Source of the DNA: Adiantum capillus-veneris
Taxonomy: Eukaryota; Streptophyta; Polypodiopsida; Polypodiales; Pteridaceae
Assembly: GCA_014529385.2 (NCBI GenBank)
Contig: CM043943.1
Coordinates: 101,599,855 to 101,663,854, forward strand
Length of the DNA stretch: 64,000 bases
Direction of reading: 5' to 3'
In this document: positions 24,037 to 33,402 of the stretch, piece by piece
How the letters are laid out: the number at the start of each line of letters is the position of its first letter
Numbering within the stretch: the stretch's first letter is position 1
The notes under the pieces: model-generated
Seen by the model: the letters and a program-made list of their open reading frames with translations, nothing else
Told to the model about the DNA's origin: nothing
Databases searched by the model: none
Position numbers and translations under genes: made by a program

Positions 24037-24474
24037 TCATCTTAGGGTTTCTCGCATCTTGAGCAGCGACTCGTATCTTGCATGTTGAGCCAGTAGTGTT
24101 GGGCCAAATATATCGGTGCTAATTATAAAGAAGTCGGTGTAGAAAGCTTCTTCAATGGCCTCGAGGTGATAGGATGGCAAGAACATGATCGTTTGATACA
24201 ATGTATGTATCACCTCCTTGGAAGGCTGACCAGACAGATCGTATGCACACCTATAAGTATCGTGAAAGAAGAAGATATTGTCTGTCGCCTGGCCCACTTT
24301 GAACGTCTCGAAGACTGCCAAAAGGGTTTTGCAAATCTTCCTCATCATAATGCAAGATAGGTCAGGCAAGCCAGTGAACAATTTGATGGAGCCCGTTAGG
24401 GTTTTCACCATGTATTGAACACTTATTCTCTCGCCTGCCTTCAAGCCTGGCAGCTTCGGATATAGTTTAGCCAA
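24037..24474 (-). CDS. E 3'-region ORF, unknown
   Basis: A 145-residue ORF with non-biased composition: KLYPKLPGLKAGERIS, VKTLTGSIKLFTGLP, FLPSYHLEAIEEAFYTDFF. No domain is recognised. It is the last ORF before the 3' LTR on the minus strand. Upstream open stretches are broken. It may be the end of a long 3' ORF that starts beyond the F insertion. Confidence 0.45.
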   Translation of the reverse strand: MAKLYPKLPGLKAGERISVQYMVKTLTGSIKLFTGLPDLSCIMMRKICKTLLAVFETFKVGQATDNIFFFHDTYRCAYDLSGQPSKEVIHTLYQTIMFLPSYHLEAIEEAFYTDFFIISTDIFGPTLLAQHARYESLLKMRETLR

Positions 24475-24780
24475 GTAGGTTGGCTTCTTTGTAGTAACTC
24501 CTGGCCTTCCACGTCCGTATCCTTGGTAGAGGGCAGAAACTTAGGCTATCTCTGATGATTTTTGGTGCCTCTACCAAATGGATTAGGTACTGTGGATACT
24601 TCGTCAGCCATGCCTTTCTCCACCTGGGCTAGGAGAGTCGCCTATCAACTTTACCCCTTCATGCTTGAAGATATCTGCTGTGTACAGTGGCACTGTTGGC
24701 TCTTCTTTGATTCTTTTGTTGATCGTGGCATCTTCGTACTTTAGCAGAGGATATGGGAGAGAGGGCTGTAGCCATTCACG

Positions 24781-24965
24781 CTAAAGGTTGCTGGCGTCTA
24801 TCTTCTGAATGGTCATTGATTTCAAAACCCTCTGCTCCCATTCCAAAGCTTCTTTGGCAATTTCTTTGATTTCTGCTTCTATGGCCTTTCGAAGCTTCTC
24901 TTCTTCTTCTTCTGTTAGATCTTGTGGCTCTTGGGAGGGTCCTACAAGGATTTCCTCTTGCACTG
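24781..24965 (-). pseudogene. E 3'-region ORF, end of coiled-coil protein cut by F
   Basis: The peptide is Glu/Lys-rich (EEEEEKLRKAIEAEIKEIAK), a likely coiled coil. The frame runs straight into the left border of F. When one copy of the 4-bp duplication is discounted, it is in phase with the ORF that reaches the right border at 32522, so F split a once-continuous coding region. Confidence 0.6.
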
Positions 24966-24969
24966 GTGT

Positions 24970-26512
24970 TGATGCATGGTTTTTAGGACCCCTTCTGAAG
25001 ATGCAATAAAGTCACAGTCAGTTGTTGGGGAGATGAGGATACTCTAGTCCAAGGGATCTCGAAAGAGAAGAAAAATCTACTTCACAAGCACCAAAGAGTA
25101 AAAAGTGCCATGGACAGAAGATACGTGGGAACGAGCTCTTATGCATGCCTACAACCTATATCTTACAGAATAGCCCATTCTAGGTGTGAATTTCTAGTGA
25201 AATTTACACGAGGATGTTCGTGTGGACTCACAACACAGCATACTCCGTTTTCACTTTTCTACCGACAGTAAATATTTTTTACCTATAGTAAATATTTTTC
25301 ACCTACATGGTAAATACTTTTTAGTGCACCATAAGTATTTGGTAGGTAACAGTAAATACAAATCACTTTTTACCTACAATAACTTTTTTTACCCATGGTA
25401 AATATTTTTTACTGCACCATAAGTATTTGGTAGGTAACAGTTCACTGTTACTAGAAGCAGTGATTGGGCATCAACAATGCAGTTACAGGAGGAGAAAAGG
25501 GGAAAATCTTATGGTAAAGGTGAGTCAACAGGGACAAAGACTTTTGAGTTGAAAAGAGACATGCTGATTTTTTCAAAGAACACATGTCAAAAGAAGCCAT
25601 GGTTGAGGATTTTTTGAGAATTTGATATTCAGGAGGACCCAGCTGCCACCTCCCCCCCGCAGGTCCCCCATGACATGTGCAGAACCTCCAGTTTCAACAT
25701 CCACCTACCTGCTCTTAAATGCTGGTCAAGGCCTTATCCCCATGTGTCACAATCAAAAAAATCAGCATTTACCCTCCCCTCTCACATCACTCTAGAGAAT
25801 ATCTTGATGATGACATATCAGGTGACCTCAATCTGTTGACCACCCTAAGCAAAAAGTAACCCCAATCAGCGGATTTAAGCATGTTTATCCCTAATCCTAA
25901 ACCCTCTCGAAAACCTATATAAGGAGGCCTTCTCTCACTCAAAACACACTTCACCCACTTCACCAAGCAATGAAGCTATGACGACATTGCTCACAACGAG
26001 GAGCTATGGATGGAGCTCGACTCTCTCTCCCTCTCTCTCTCTCCCTCTCTAGTATGCTACATTACTAGCCCTAAAACCTAAATAAGGAGTCTTCTCTCAT
26101 GCTCCATGGCCACCATCATTCTCTAAGGTATTGATGTGTTGCTAGTAGGATCATACCTACTTGCTGGGTTGATTGTTTTTGACAAGGGATTATGCCATCC
26201 TTGGCTTGCTTCTCTATATCCTTGTTATGTATGATCAGATGCCGTTGTATTGTTAAGCTAATGTCTTGTGTATATATATGCTACATAAGGTCCCTAAGCT
26301 TCGTTTCTATGTGTTTTGCCATATGTTTTGATGCCATCATAATGCCAGAAGTCTCACTTGCCTATGTGCACTATGTGTGAGGTCCCTAAACCTCTTAATT
26401 TAGGGTGGTGCCCCCTTTGTTTTGTTCTTTGCTTGTTTGCATGAGGCGTGGTTTGTGGAGTGTGCACGAGTACAGAGGCCACCCGATTGCACTGCTCTTT
26501 TTCCCGCTATCA
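24970..26512 (+). mobile_element. F 5' LTR
   Basis: It starts TGATGCATGG and ends CCCGCTATCA, 1543 bp. Compared with the 3' LTR it has an extra unit of the TTTTTACCTA..GTAAATA tandem motif (about 25300-25370) and lacks ATCCCCACC near 26117. A CT-rich tract lies at 26016-26050. The small Met-initiated ORF at 26192-26380 recurs in the 3' LTR and is not thought to be a gene. Confidence 0.9.
25916..25924 (+). promoter_or_regulatory. TATA box in F LTR
   Basis: TATATAAGG, repeated at 31918-31926 in the 3' LTR. This is the best candidate core promoter of the element; transcription would start about 30 bases downstream, near the TTCTCTCACTC tract. Confidence 0.6.
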
Positions 26513-26515
26513 TTT

Positions 26516-26533
26516 TGGTGCCCCCACTGAGGA
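26516..26533 (+). promoter_or_regulatory. F primer-binding site, unassigned tRNA
   Basis: TGGTGCCCCCACTGAGGA, three bases after the LTR. The C element has TGGCACCCCCACTGAGGA at the same place. It does not match the common plant sites for tRNA-Met or tRNA-Asp, and I cannot assign the tRNA. Confidence 0.7.
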
Positions 26534-26584
26534 GGGCTACACAGACCTTCAGTCCACAAGCAATGAAGATGTGCAATCTACAAC

Positions 26585-27553
26585 ATGGACGAATGGCGTG
26601 AGGAGTTTGCAAATTGGAGAACAGAAGAGGAGGAGGCTTTAGAGGCCTTAAAAGCTTTCATCGAGGTCTTGTTACCAGGTTGCAGTGTCATTGAAATTCA
26701 AGAAGTAAGTTCTTCTACATGCCTTGTTCGTGATCGTCGCCAACGAAGGAGAGTAAGAAGAAGAGCTTGATATACCTCTCCTCTCAACCTATGAGTGCTC
26801 CAGAAACCTCCAACGCACATGATCTTGAAATATTCTACATCAACATACACGAAGGTACTGTGACACACATTAAGGGAAGAGAAAGCATCACCAGACCTCT
26901 CTTTCCTGAGGAGCCGACTAAGAGGAGGAAGATCACCTCTACACCTAAGTGGCCCAAGGCCGCAGCGCATGCTCAAGCGTAAGGTAACATTTGTCTTAAT
27001 CTCATTAATAAGGGATTACATGACCACTACAGGCAAGAAAAAGGCTAGTGAGCAGCCAACTTCAACCTCCAACTTACAACCACGACTCTCACCCCTAAAT
27101 CCTCCTGAAGCAAAGAGGCGAAGGCTTGCCTACAAGATTGCCGCCTGTCTACGAGTACTCCCAGTGCACTTTGTGAATCCAGACACCACCAATCCCAAGC
27201 CAACCTCCTGTCCGCGTGAAGATCACTTTGGATATTGTCCAAAGTGCTTTGGAGACCGGGTGAAAAGCCTCCCTGCCCTACCTTTGCTGCTAATTTTCAA
27301 GAAGTTATCTCAATCTAAGGAAACTATCTTAGTTGATGATGTGCTGCACATTAATGGTGTCACTTTCATTCGTCATGTTGATTATGGTAATAGCATCCAA
27401 TTGTTGCTTGCTAAAAGGCTCAGCATTGTACAAAGTGTTGCCATCACGCCTTACGTCTTCACAGATGCATCAGGAAGAGTCGAAGTGATCCGAGGTGATG
27501 ACCTTCTGTGGCTGATCAGGCTCATTGGTCCCAAGGTGGTGCAACTAAGCTAG
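26585..27553 (+). CDS. F 5' ORFs before gag, unknown
   Basis: Three overlapping open stretches (26585-26770, 26767-26982, 26969-27553). The first is acidic then ends in an Arg-rich tail (RRQRRRVRRRA). The last, 194 residues, has a basic patch (PPEAKRRRLAYK) and a single YCPKCFGDR motif. No known domain and no obvious counterpart in C were found. Frameshifts may separate parts of one original ORF. Confidence 0.45.
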
Positions 27554-27557
27554 GCTC

Positions 27558-27797
27558 TTGTGTGTAAGTATGGATGCCAATAATGAGAATGATGATCCCC
27601 GCATGTTTCCTTTCCATTTTGTGCATCATGTCCGTGTGAATATTTGTATTGATAGAAAAATCTTTTATCAGCAAAGAATAGCCCTGTTGTTTGGAGCCGA
27701 GAGACTTGGGGAAATCTTGCGCTCTCCTCATCCTGTCATTCTACCCTTACTAGACTATTACCATTCCTTTGATGTGTCGATCTTCATCCTATTTTGA
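27558..27797 (+). CDS. Conserved small ORF upstream of gag (F copy)
   Basis: A 79-residue ORF ending 73 bases before the gag ORF opens. Its core aligns with the ORF at 60073-59831 of C. Shared blocks are RKIF(Y/F)QQRI, then FG..RL.EIL..P, then Y..SFDV..F.L, about half the residues over roughly 60 positions. It has no known domain. Retention before gag in two diverged families argues for a real product or a constrained Gag leader rather than chance. Confidence 0.6.
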   Translation: MCVSMDANNENDDPRMFPFHFVHHVRVNICIDRKIFYQQRIALLFGAERLGEILRSPHPVILPLLDYYHSFDVSIFILF

Positions 27798-27891
27798 GCT
27801 AAGTTGTGCTAAAGCTCCAAATTGTAATTACCATACTCTATTTTAAAATAAATTGGAGCTGTTTGTGTAATTGTTTACTCTATCACTTATG

Positions 27892-29628
27892 GCCTTCCCT
27901 AATTTTTATGGTAAGCCTGGGGAGGTTGCTCCAGACTTTTTGGATAATTTAAAAATGGCCTTTCTGGTATCAGGAATGGATGACGAAGCTACTAAGTTAA
28001 GGGCCTTTCCTTTGGTCTTGAGGGAAGGTGCAAAATTATGGTATCAAACTTTGGCACCTGAAGAAAGAAGAGACTGGGAGTCCTTAAAGATGGCCTTCAT
28101 CGAAGAATTTCGCCGCCATGAGCCTCCAAAGGAGATATGGAGACAACTCTTAGAGCTACGCCAAACATCACCCAATGACTATAGAAGCTATGAAGGAAAG
28201 TTTTCCAACCTGTGGGAGAAATGGTGTGCATCACTAGGTGAAGGAGAAAGGGCGCCAGAATGCCGAAAGAAGGACTGTTTCCTGGCAGAGCTTTACCCCA
28301 TCCTTCGAGAAAAGGTAAAAGGTAAATTCCCAGATACCTTTGATAAAGCTATGACTTATGCAAGGGATAAGGATAGGAAGTTAAAATTCCAAGCTCAACT
28401 ACAAGGGGGAATGGAGCCTCCACCGCTAGCTCAACCTACGGCAAGGGTAGTAGCAGGGACAGGAGCAACAGACCAAGAGTCCTCTCAACAAGAATTACTT
28501 CAACAAATCACCAATCAACTAGAGAGCCTGTCCATCAATCTGGTTCAAGGTGTAAGGGCTCCCCAGCCAGGAAATGAACGAAATAGACAAGAAGGACAAA
28601 GGCAAGCACGTGAGTACATTTGCTACAACTGTGGAGAGGTAGGTCACGGCATGTATTATTGCCCCCATCCACGACGCTATCAAGGAAATGGTAATCAAAG
28701 ACGGCCTCCTCGCCAGCAAGTCACTCCTCCTCGAGCTAGGCCACTAAATGGACAAAATGCACACGTGGCTCCACCAATCCAAATATTGAGACCCCCTCCT
28801 CCACCACCACAAGCACCAGCAGAGATCCCTCCACTACCATCGGGAGGGGAGGACAGGGCTGTCTCTGTCATAAGTCTTGACAATGGTAAGGATAAACGGA
28901 AAGAAAAAATGGAGGAAGCTGTTGCCATGCCAATAAAGAGAGTTAGGAGACAAAGAACTGATGAAATGGAAGCTTCAGAGCTGGATAAAGGGAATGAGGG
29001 TTCCTCCCAAGTGACAGGAGACAAGAAAAGGAAGAGTAGGTCAAGGAGGCACATAGCAGTAGAAGACTTTCCACTTGGGGTAGGATCCATACCTTACGAC
29101 CTGGTAGCAGATGTGAGTAAGCAAGGACCAAAGATTTCATGGCAGCAACTCCTCCACCTTTCCCCAAAGATGCGTAGAACCTGGTCTAAGATGGTCAGCA
29201 CCAGGAGGGCTAAGGCAAAGTCAGGTGGGTCTATTAGTGCAAGAGGCATGAAGGATATCATGCCAGTCATTGATGCAGAGATTAAGAGTCAGCGAGTCTC
29301 CAATGTGTACGTAGATGGTGGAGCCGAGATTTGTGTTATGACAGAGAAATTAATGCACAGGTTGGGTTTGGAAGTAAACGAGAAAACTTCCTTACAAGCT
29401 AAGATGGCAAATAATGTAAGGGTGGCTTGTGTGGGAAAGGTTAATGGAGTGAAGGTTTCAGCTTTTGGTGTGGCAATCTCAATTGATGCTTATGTGATCC
29501 CAACTAAGGGGGAGGGCTATCCGCTAATCCTTGGAAGACCTTGGCTTATGGCTATGAAATCTAGGCAAGATTGGGAGACAGGTTCCCTTGAGTTGCGACC
29601 AAATCATAAGGTAGGTGGCAAGCAATAA
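27892..29628 (+). CDS. gag-PR: F Gag-protease polyprotein
   Basis: Open from 27871; the second Met, at 27892 (MAFPNFYGKP), is preferred because C has MAF at the same point. Residue numbers are from 27871. Capsid-type Retrotrans_gag lies at about 18-175 (FPLVLREGAKLWYQTL, FIEEFRRHEPP). The zinc knuckle CYNCGEVGHGMYYC is at 251-264. A Pro-rich linker and a basic stretch follow. DFPLGVGSIPYDL is near 399. The protease-like domain has YVDGGAEICVM near 480 and PLILGRPWL near 551-559. The expected D-T/S-G is D-G-G, so activity is doubtful. A TAA at 29626-29628 ends it. Confidence 0.88.
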   Translation, partial: AFPNFYGKPGEVAPDFLDNLKMAFLVSGMDDEATKLRAFPLVLREGAKLWYQTLAPEERRDWESLKMAFIEEFRRHEPPKEIWRQLLELRQTSPNDYRSYEGKFSNLWEKWCASLGEGERAPECRKKDCFLAELYPILREKVKGKFPDTFDKAMTYARDKDRKLKFQAQLQGGMEPPPLAQPTARVVAGTGATDQESSQQELLQQITNQLESLSINLVQGVRAPQPGNERNRQEGQRQAREYICYNCGEVGHGMYYCPHPRRYQGNGNQRRPPRQQVTPPRARPLNGQNAHVAPPIQILRPPPPPPQAPAEIPPLPSGGEDRAVSVISLDNGKDKRKEKMEEAVAMPIKRVRRQRTDEMEASELDKGNEGSSQVTGDKKRKSRSRRHIAVEDFPLGVGSIPYDLVADVSKQGPKISWQQLLHLSPKMRRTWSKMVSTRRAKAKSGGSISARGMKDIMPVIDAEIKSQRVSNVYVDGGAEICVMTEKLMHRLGLEVNEKTSLQAKMANNVRVACVGKVNGVKVSAFGVAISIDAYVIPTKGEGYPLILGRPWLMAMKSRQDWETGSLELRPNHKVGGKQ

Positions 29629-29634
29629 AAAATT

Positions 29635-30171
29635 GTGTATGACATGAAGCAGGGTAGACAACAAGACCTAGAGATGGAAACTTCTATGGATGAATGGAGC
29701 ACAAGCAGCTGCTGTTCATCTGAGGATGACTCATCTGAGGAGGATGCTAGCTATTTGGAAGTCATGGGTATAATAGTGCGAAACCCAGAAGGAGAAGGTG
29801 GTCAAGACTCTCTAAACAAGGAAGAAGCCACAGGCTTAGAGGAGATGCTAGCTAAGGACCTACTAGAAGAAGAGAGAGAACCCTATTTGCAGGTACTAAA
29901 GAAGCATGCTGGCCTCTTTATAACTGATTACGAGCACATTAAAGGAGTGACGGTAACCCAACACCATATCCAATTAAAGGAAGGTGCCGTCAACCTTGTT
30001 GGTGATGAGGTATTTGCACAGGTTGAAGCTCTAGTAGGTCATGTTTCTGAGTATAAAGAGATGGTTGTGGAGACGTTTACAGAGGGTTTGGATACAGGTT
30101 TGAAAAGTGATCAGGTTGCTTGGCTATGCAGCAAGTGGAGGCAAATGGCAGGGTCTTGCTATGTTATGTGA
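29635..30171 (+). CDS. F Gag-PR tail with residual RT N-terminus
   Basis: In the same frame as gag-PR, two codons after its TAA, so this was probably one polyprotein. It has an acidic Ser-rich stretch (SSCCSSEDDSSEEDAS). It then has EREPYLQVLKKHAGLFITDY followed by HHIQLKEGA, resembling the segment that opens the plant Ty3/gypsy RT domain. Nothing of the RT catalytic core follows. The deletion point therefore lies just inside RT. Confidence 0.6.
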   Translation: MYDMKQGRQQDLEMETSMDEWSTSSCCSSEDDSSEEDASYLEVMGIIVRNPEGEGGQDSLNKEEATGLEEMLAKDLLEEEREPYLQVLKKHAGLFITDYEHIKGVTVTQHHIQLKEGAVNLVGDEVFAQVEALVGHVSEYKEMVVETFTEGLDTGLKSDQVAWLCSKWRQMAGSCYVM

Positions 30172-30545
30172 TGCTATGGATACATGTGTTATTGGAGGTT
30201 GCTTTACATATATTTTTGTGTCAATGGCGAGGTTTTTTTGAAGTGGACTATACCATGGAGGGTTCTGTAGCAGATGGTAGGATAGATGCTTATGATTCAG
30301 GTTTCTCAAGTGATGGCAAGTATGCTTATAGTGGACACGAAGGATTATGGATGCAGTGTGACGAAGCTCCGTGCTATAAAGAGCTGGAAGGGTGGCCTGT
30401 CTATTGGCCTACAAGTGCAAAGGAAGGCTTGGATATACATGTTTTACAGGTTGATGGCAATGAGCAATGCTTCACTTTTGATCCAGGTGGATTCTACACC
30501 ATGCGTGGGGGAGCTTTGAGCTTTCCATTTGACCCTGGAGGGTGA
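30120..30545 (+). CDS. F terminal ORF with paired PGG motifs
   Basis: A 141-residue ORF overlapping the previous one in another frame. It ends with FTFDPGG and, 14 residues later, FPFDPGG at the stop. C ends its ORF with FSWEPGG and FVWDPGG. No domain is recognised, and the function is unknown. Confidence 0.5.
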   Translation: MAMQQVEANGRVLLCYVMLWIHVLLEVALHIFLCQWRGFFEVDYTMEGSVADGRIDAYDSGFSSDGKYAYSGHEGLWMQCDEAPCYKELEGWPVYWPTSAKEGLDIHVLQVDGNEQCFTFDPGGFYTMRGGALSFPFDPGG

Positions 30546-31012
30546 TGCAGTAGCAGATGCTTTTTTCTCTATCTCTATTCTATCTATATAGCCACTATAC
30601 TATCATTTTTCTTATGCAGTCTATAGCTCTATGTTATATAATTCTCTCTATACAGTCATCTTTTACCTAAATAATACTATGGTTGAGCATGAATGCTCAA
30701 CGAGGGGTTGGGCAAAAAAAAAAAAAAAGGGAAAAAAAGAGAAGAAAAAAAGAAAAAAAGAGAATGCTACCAGTGAAAGCGGATATTGACAATGGATGGA
30801 GTATGGCTTTCAAGGGTCTAGGAGACCAGTTGTTAGTCATGGATGGATACAATTATTCATCAGAAAGGACTAAACAGGGTGCATCAACCAAGAAAGCAGT
30901 CACATGGCAAATTCAATTGGTACCAGGTAGGTAAGTATTCAAGAGAACCCTATTGTAGCACAACCTACAGCTAGAGGCATCAAATACTTCTAGCTTAAGG
31001 GGGAGGGCTATA
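30546..31012 (+). other. F 3' untranslated region with conserved stem-loop and PPT
   Basis: It contains the foldback TTGAGCATGAATGCTCAA at 30683-30700, whose 16-base core also lies at the C stop codon. A purine-rich run at about 30714-30765 is followed by a short ORF of no recognised type. The polypurine tract AAGGGGGAGGG lies at 30997-31007 just before the 3' LTR. Confidence 0.7.
30997..31007 (+). promoter_or_regulatory. F polypurine tract
   Basis: AAGGGGGAGGG, five bases before the 3' LTR. Confidence 0.85.
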
Positions 31013-32521
31013 TGATGCATGGTTTTTAGGACCCCTTCTGAAGATGCAATAAAGTCACACTCAGTTGTTGGGGAGATGAGGATACTCTAGTCCAAGGGAT
31101 CTCGAAAGAGAAGAAAAATCTACTTCACAAGCACCAAAGAGTAAAAAGTGCCATGGACAGAAGATACGTGGGAACGAGCTCTTATGCATGCCTACAACCT
31201 ATATCTTACAGAATAGCCCATTCTAGGTGTGAATTTCTAGTGAAATTTACACGAGGATGTTCGTGTGGACTCACAGCACAGCATACTCCGTTTTCACTTT
31301 TTTATCGACAGTAAATATTTTTTACCTACAGTAAATATTTTTCACCTACATGGTAAATACAAATCACTTTTTACCTACAGTAACTTTTTTTACCCATGGT
31401 AAATATTTTTTACTGCACCATAAGTATTTGGTAGGTAACAGTTCACTGTTACTAGAAGCAGTGATTGGGCATCAACAATGCAGTTACAGGAGGAGAAAAG
31501 GGGAAAATCTTATGGTAAAGGTGAGTCAACAGGGACAAAGACTTTTGAGTTGAAAAGAGACATGCTGATTTTTTCAAAGAACACATGTCAAAAGAAGCCA
31601 TGGTTGAGGATTTTTTGAGAATTTGATATTCAGGAGGACCCAGCTGCCACCTCCCCCCCGCAGGTCCCCCCCTAACATGTGTAGAACCTCCAGTTTCAAC
31701 AACCACCTACCTGCTCTTAAATGCTGGTCAAGGTCTTATCCCCATGTGTCACAATCAGAAAAATCAGCATTTACCCTCCCCTATCACATCACTCTAGAGA
31801 ATATCTTGATGATGACATATCAGGTGACCTCAATCTGTTGACCACCCTAAGCAAAAAGTAACCCAAATCAGCGGATTTAAGCATGTTTATCCCTAATCCT
31901 AAACCCTCTCGGAAACCTATATAAGGAGGCCTTCTCTCACTCAAAACACACTTCACCCACTTCACCAAGCAATGAAGCTATGACGACATTGCTCACAACG
32001 AGGAGCTATGGATGGAGCTCGACTCTCTCTCCCTCTCTCTCTCTCCCTCTAGTATGCTACATTACTAGCCCTAAAACCTAAATAAGGAGTCTTCTCTCAT
32101 GCTCCATGGCCACCATCCCCACCATCATTCTCTAAGGTATTTATGTGTTGCTAGTAGGATCATACCTACTTGCTGGGTTGATTTTTTTTGACAAGGGATT
32201 ATGCCATACTTGGCTTGCTTCTCTATATCCTTGTTATGTATGATCAGATGCCGTTGTATTGTTAAGCTGATGTCTTGTGTATATATATGCTACATAAGGT
32301 CCCTGAGCTTCGTTTCTATGTGTTTTGCCATATGTTTTGATGCCATCATAATGCCAGAAGTCTCACTTGCCTATGTGCACTATGTGTGAGGTCCCTAAAC
32401 CTCTTAATTTAGGGTGGTGCCCCCTTTGTTTTGTTCTTTGCTTGTTTGCATGAGGCGTGGTTTGTGGAGTGTGCACGAGTACAGAGGCCACCCGATTGCA
32501 CTGCTCTTTTTCCCGCTATCA
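31013..32521 (+). mobile_element. F 3' LTR
   Basis: 1509 bp, nearly identical to 24970-26512 apart from small indels. It ends CCCGCTATCA and is followed by the GTGT duplication. Confidence 0.9.
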
Positions 32522-33402
32522 GTGTGTCCACAGGATCTGCCACATTCTCTAAATCTATGCCTTCCATGGCTGTTGGCCCCGTGCTTAGCTTCTCTTTTGC
32601 CTGTTGGCCTCTCAGTTCTTCTATCTGCTTTTGGAATGTCTGTTTCTCTGCTTCATCTTGTTCTCCCATGTTCACGAGGAGGTCGTTCAAATCGGCATTG
32701 ATCTTCTCCACCTCCTTGAGATTTCTCTTGATGTTTTCCAGCTCACCCTGTATTGCCTTGTGCTCTTCTTCCATGCATGTTTGCATTACCACTGACCCTT
32801 CTGCCATCATCAGCCTTTGCTTCTTCTCTAAATTCAACTCCTTCTGGAGCTCTTTCATTTGTTCTCCATAAATTAAACTTTTTGAAGTGGTGTGAGTCAA
32901 GCTAGTAGTTCTGACTCTAGCAGGAGATGTTCGTAGCCGCTGGATGGTTTGATCTTTAACTTTAAGCTGGTCCTTGAGCTCAATGACATCATCCTGGCTA
33001 ACCTCCTACTCTATTTCTGCCTTCTCTTTGGCATTCCGCATGGCCTTCACTTCCTTGGACTCCTCAGCAAGTTGTAGGGTTAGGTTATCCCTTTCCGTCT
33101 CTGCATCTGTCAATGACTTGCTGAGTTTTCTATATTCCTCTTGGGCTCCTTGCAATCTTTGAGCTGCCTCCTGATTCTCTCTTTCCATCTCTTGGAATCC
33201 TTGCAAGACTGGCTTGCAACTCTGCTTCTCTCTCTATCTGCCTTTGGCTTTGTTTTTGTAAAATGTCAACTTCAAGTTTGATCTGCACTTCAGTGGCTTT
33301 GAGATTAGCCATTTCACTTTTTGTGGCCAATGATTGTGCCCGGAGCCCGATTAGCTTGGTCATCACCACATCCCAATCATTGGTGTGTGGGTGTAGGTCC
33401 AC
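32522..33402 (-). pseudogene. E 3'-region coiled-coil ORFs, split by F
   Basis: Minus ORFs 33402-33130, 33206-33006 and 32900-32522 are heptad-like and Glu/Lys/Gln-rich (KELQKELNLEKKQRLMM, KQIEELRGQQAKEK). They lie in shifted frames, which suggests one long coiled-coil protein broken by indels. The last one runs into F and continues in phase at 24965. No enzymatic domain is present. A structural accessory protein of the element or a captured gene are the options. Confidence 0.5.

Larger units (their letters stand above)
24970..32521 (+). mobile_element. LTR element F: gag-PR only, no polymerase
   Basis: A 7.55-kb element with highly similar LTRs, TG...CA ends, a primer-binding site, a polypurine tract and a GTGT target duplication (24966-24969 and 32522-32525). 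Coding is limited to upstream ORFs, a gag-protease ORF and a tail; the RT, RNase H and integrase are absent. This matches the class described in plants as TR-GAG non-autonomous elements. The high LTR similarity and the intact 578-codon gag-PR ORF suggest a fairly recent insertion. Confidence 0.9.

Noticed and set aside
26192-26380. 62-codon ORF duplicated at 32201-32389
   Set aside because: It lies in the F LTR at both sites, is hydrophobic by composition, and its conservation is explained by LTR duplication.
28695-29090. 131-codon minus ORF in F
   Set aside because: Antisense shadow of the gag-PR ORF.
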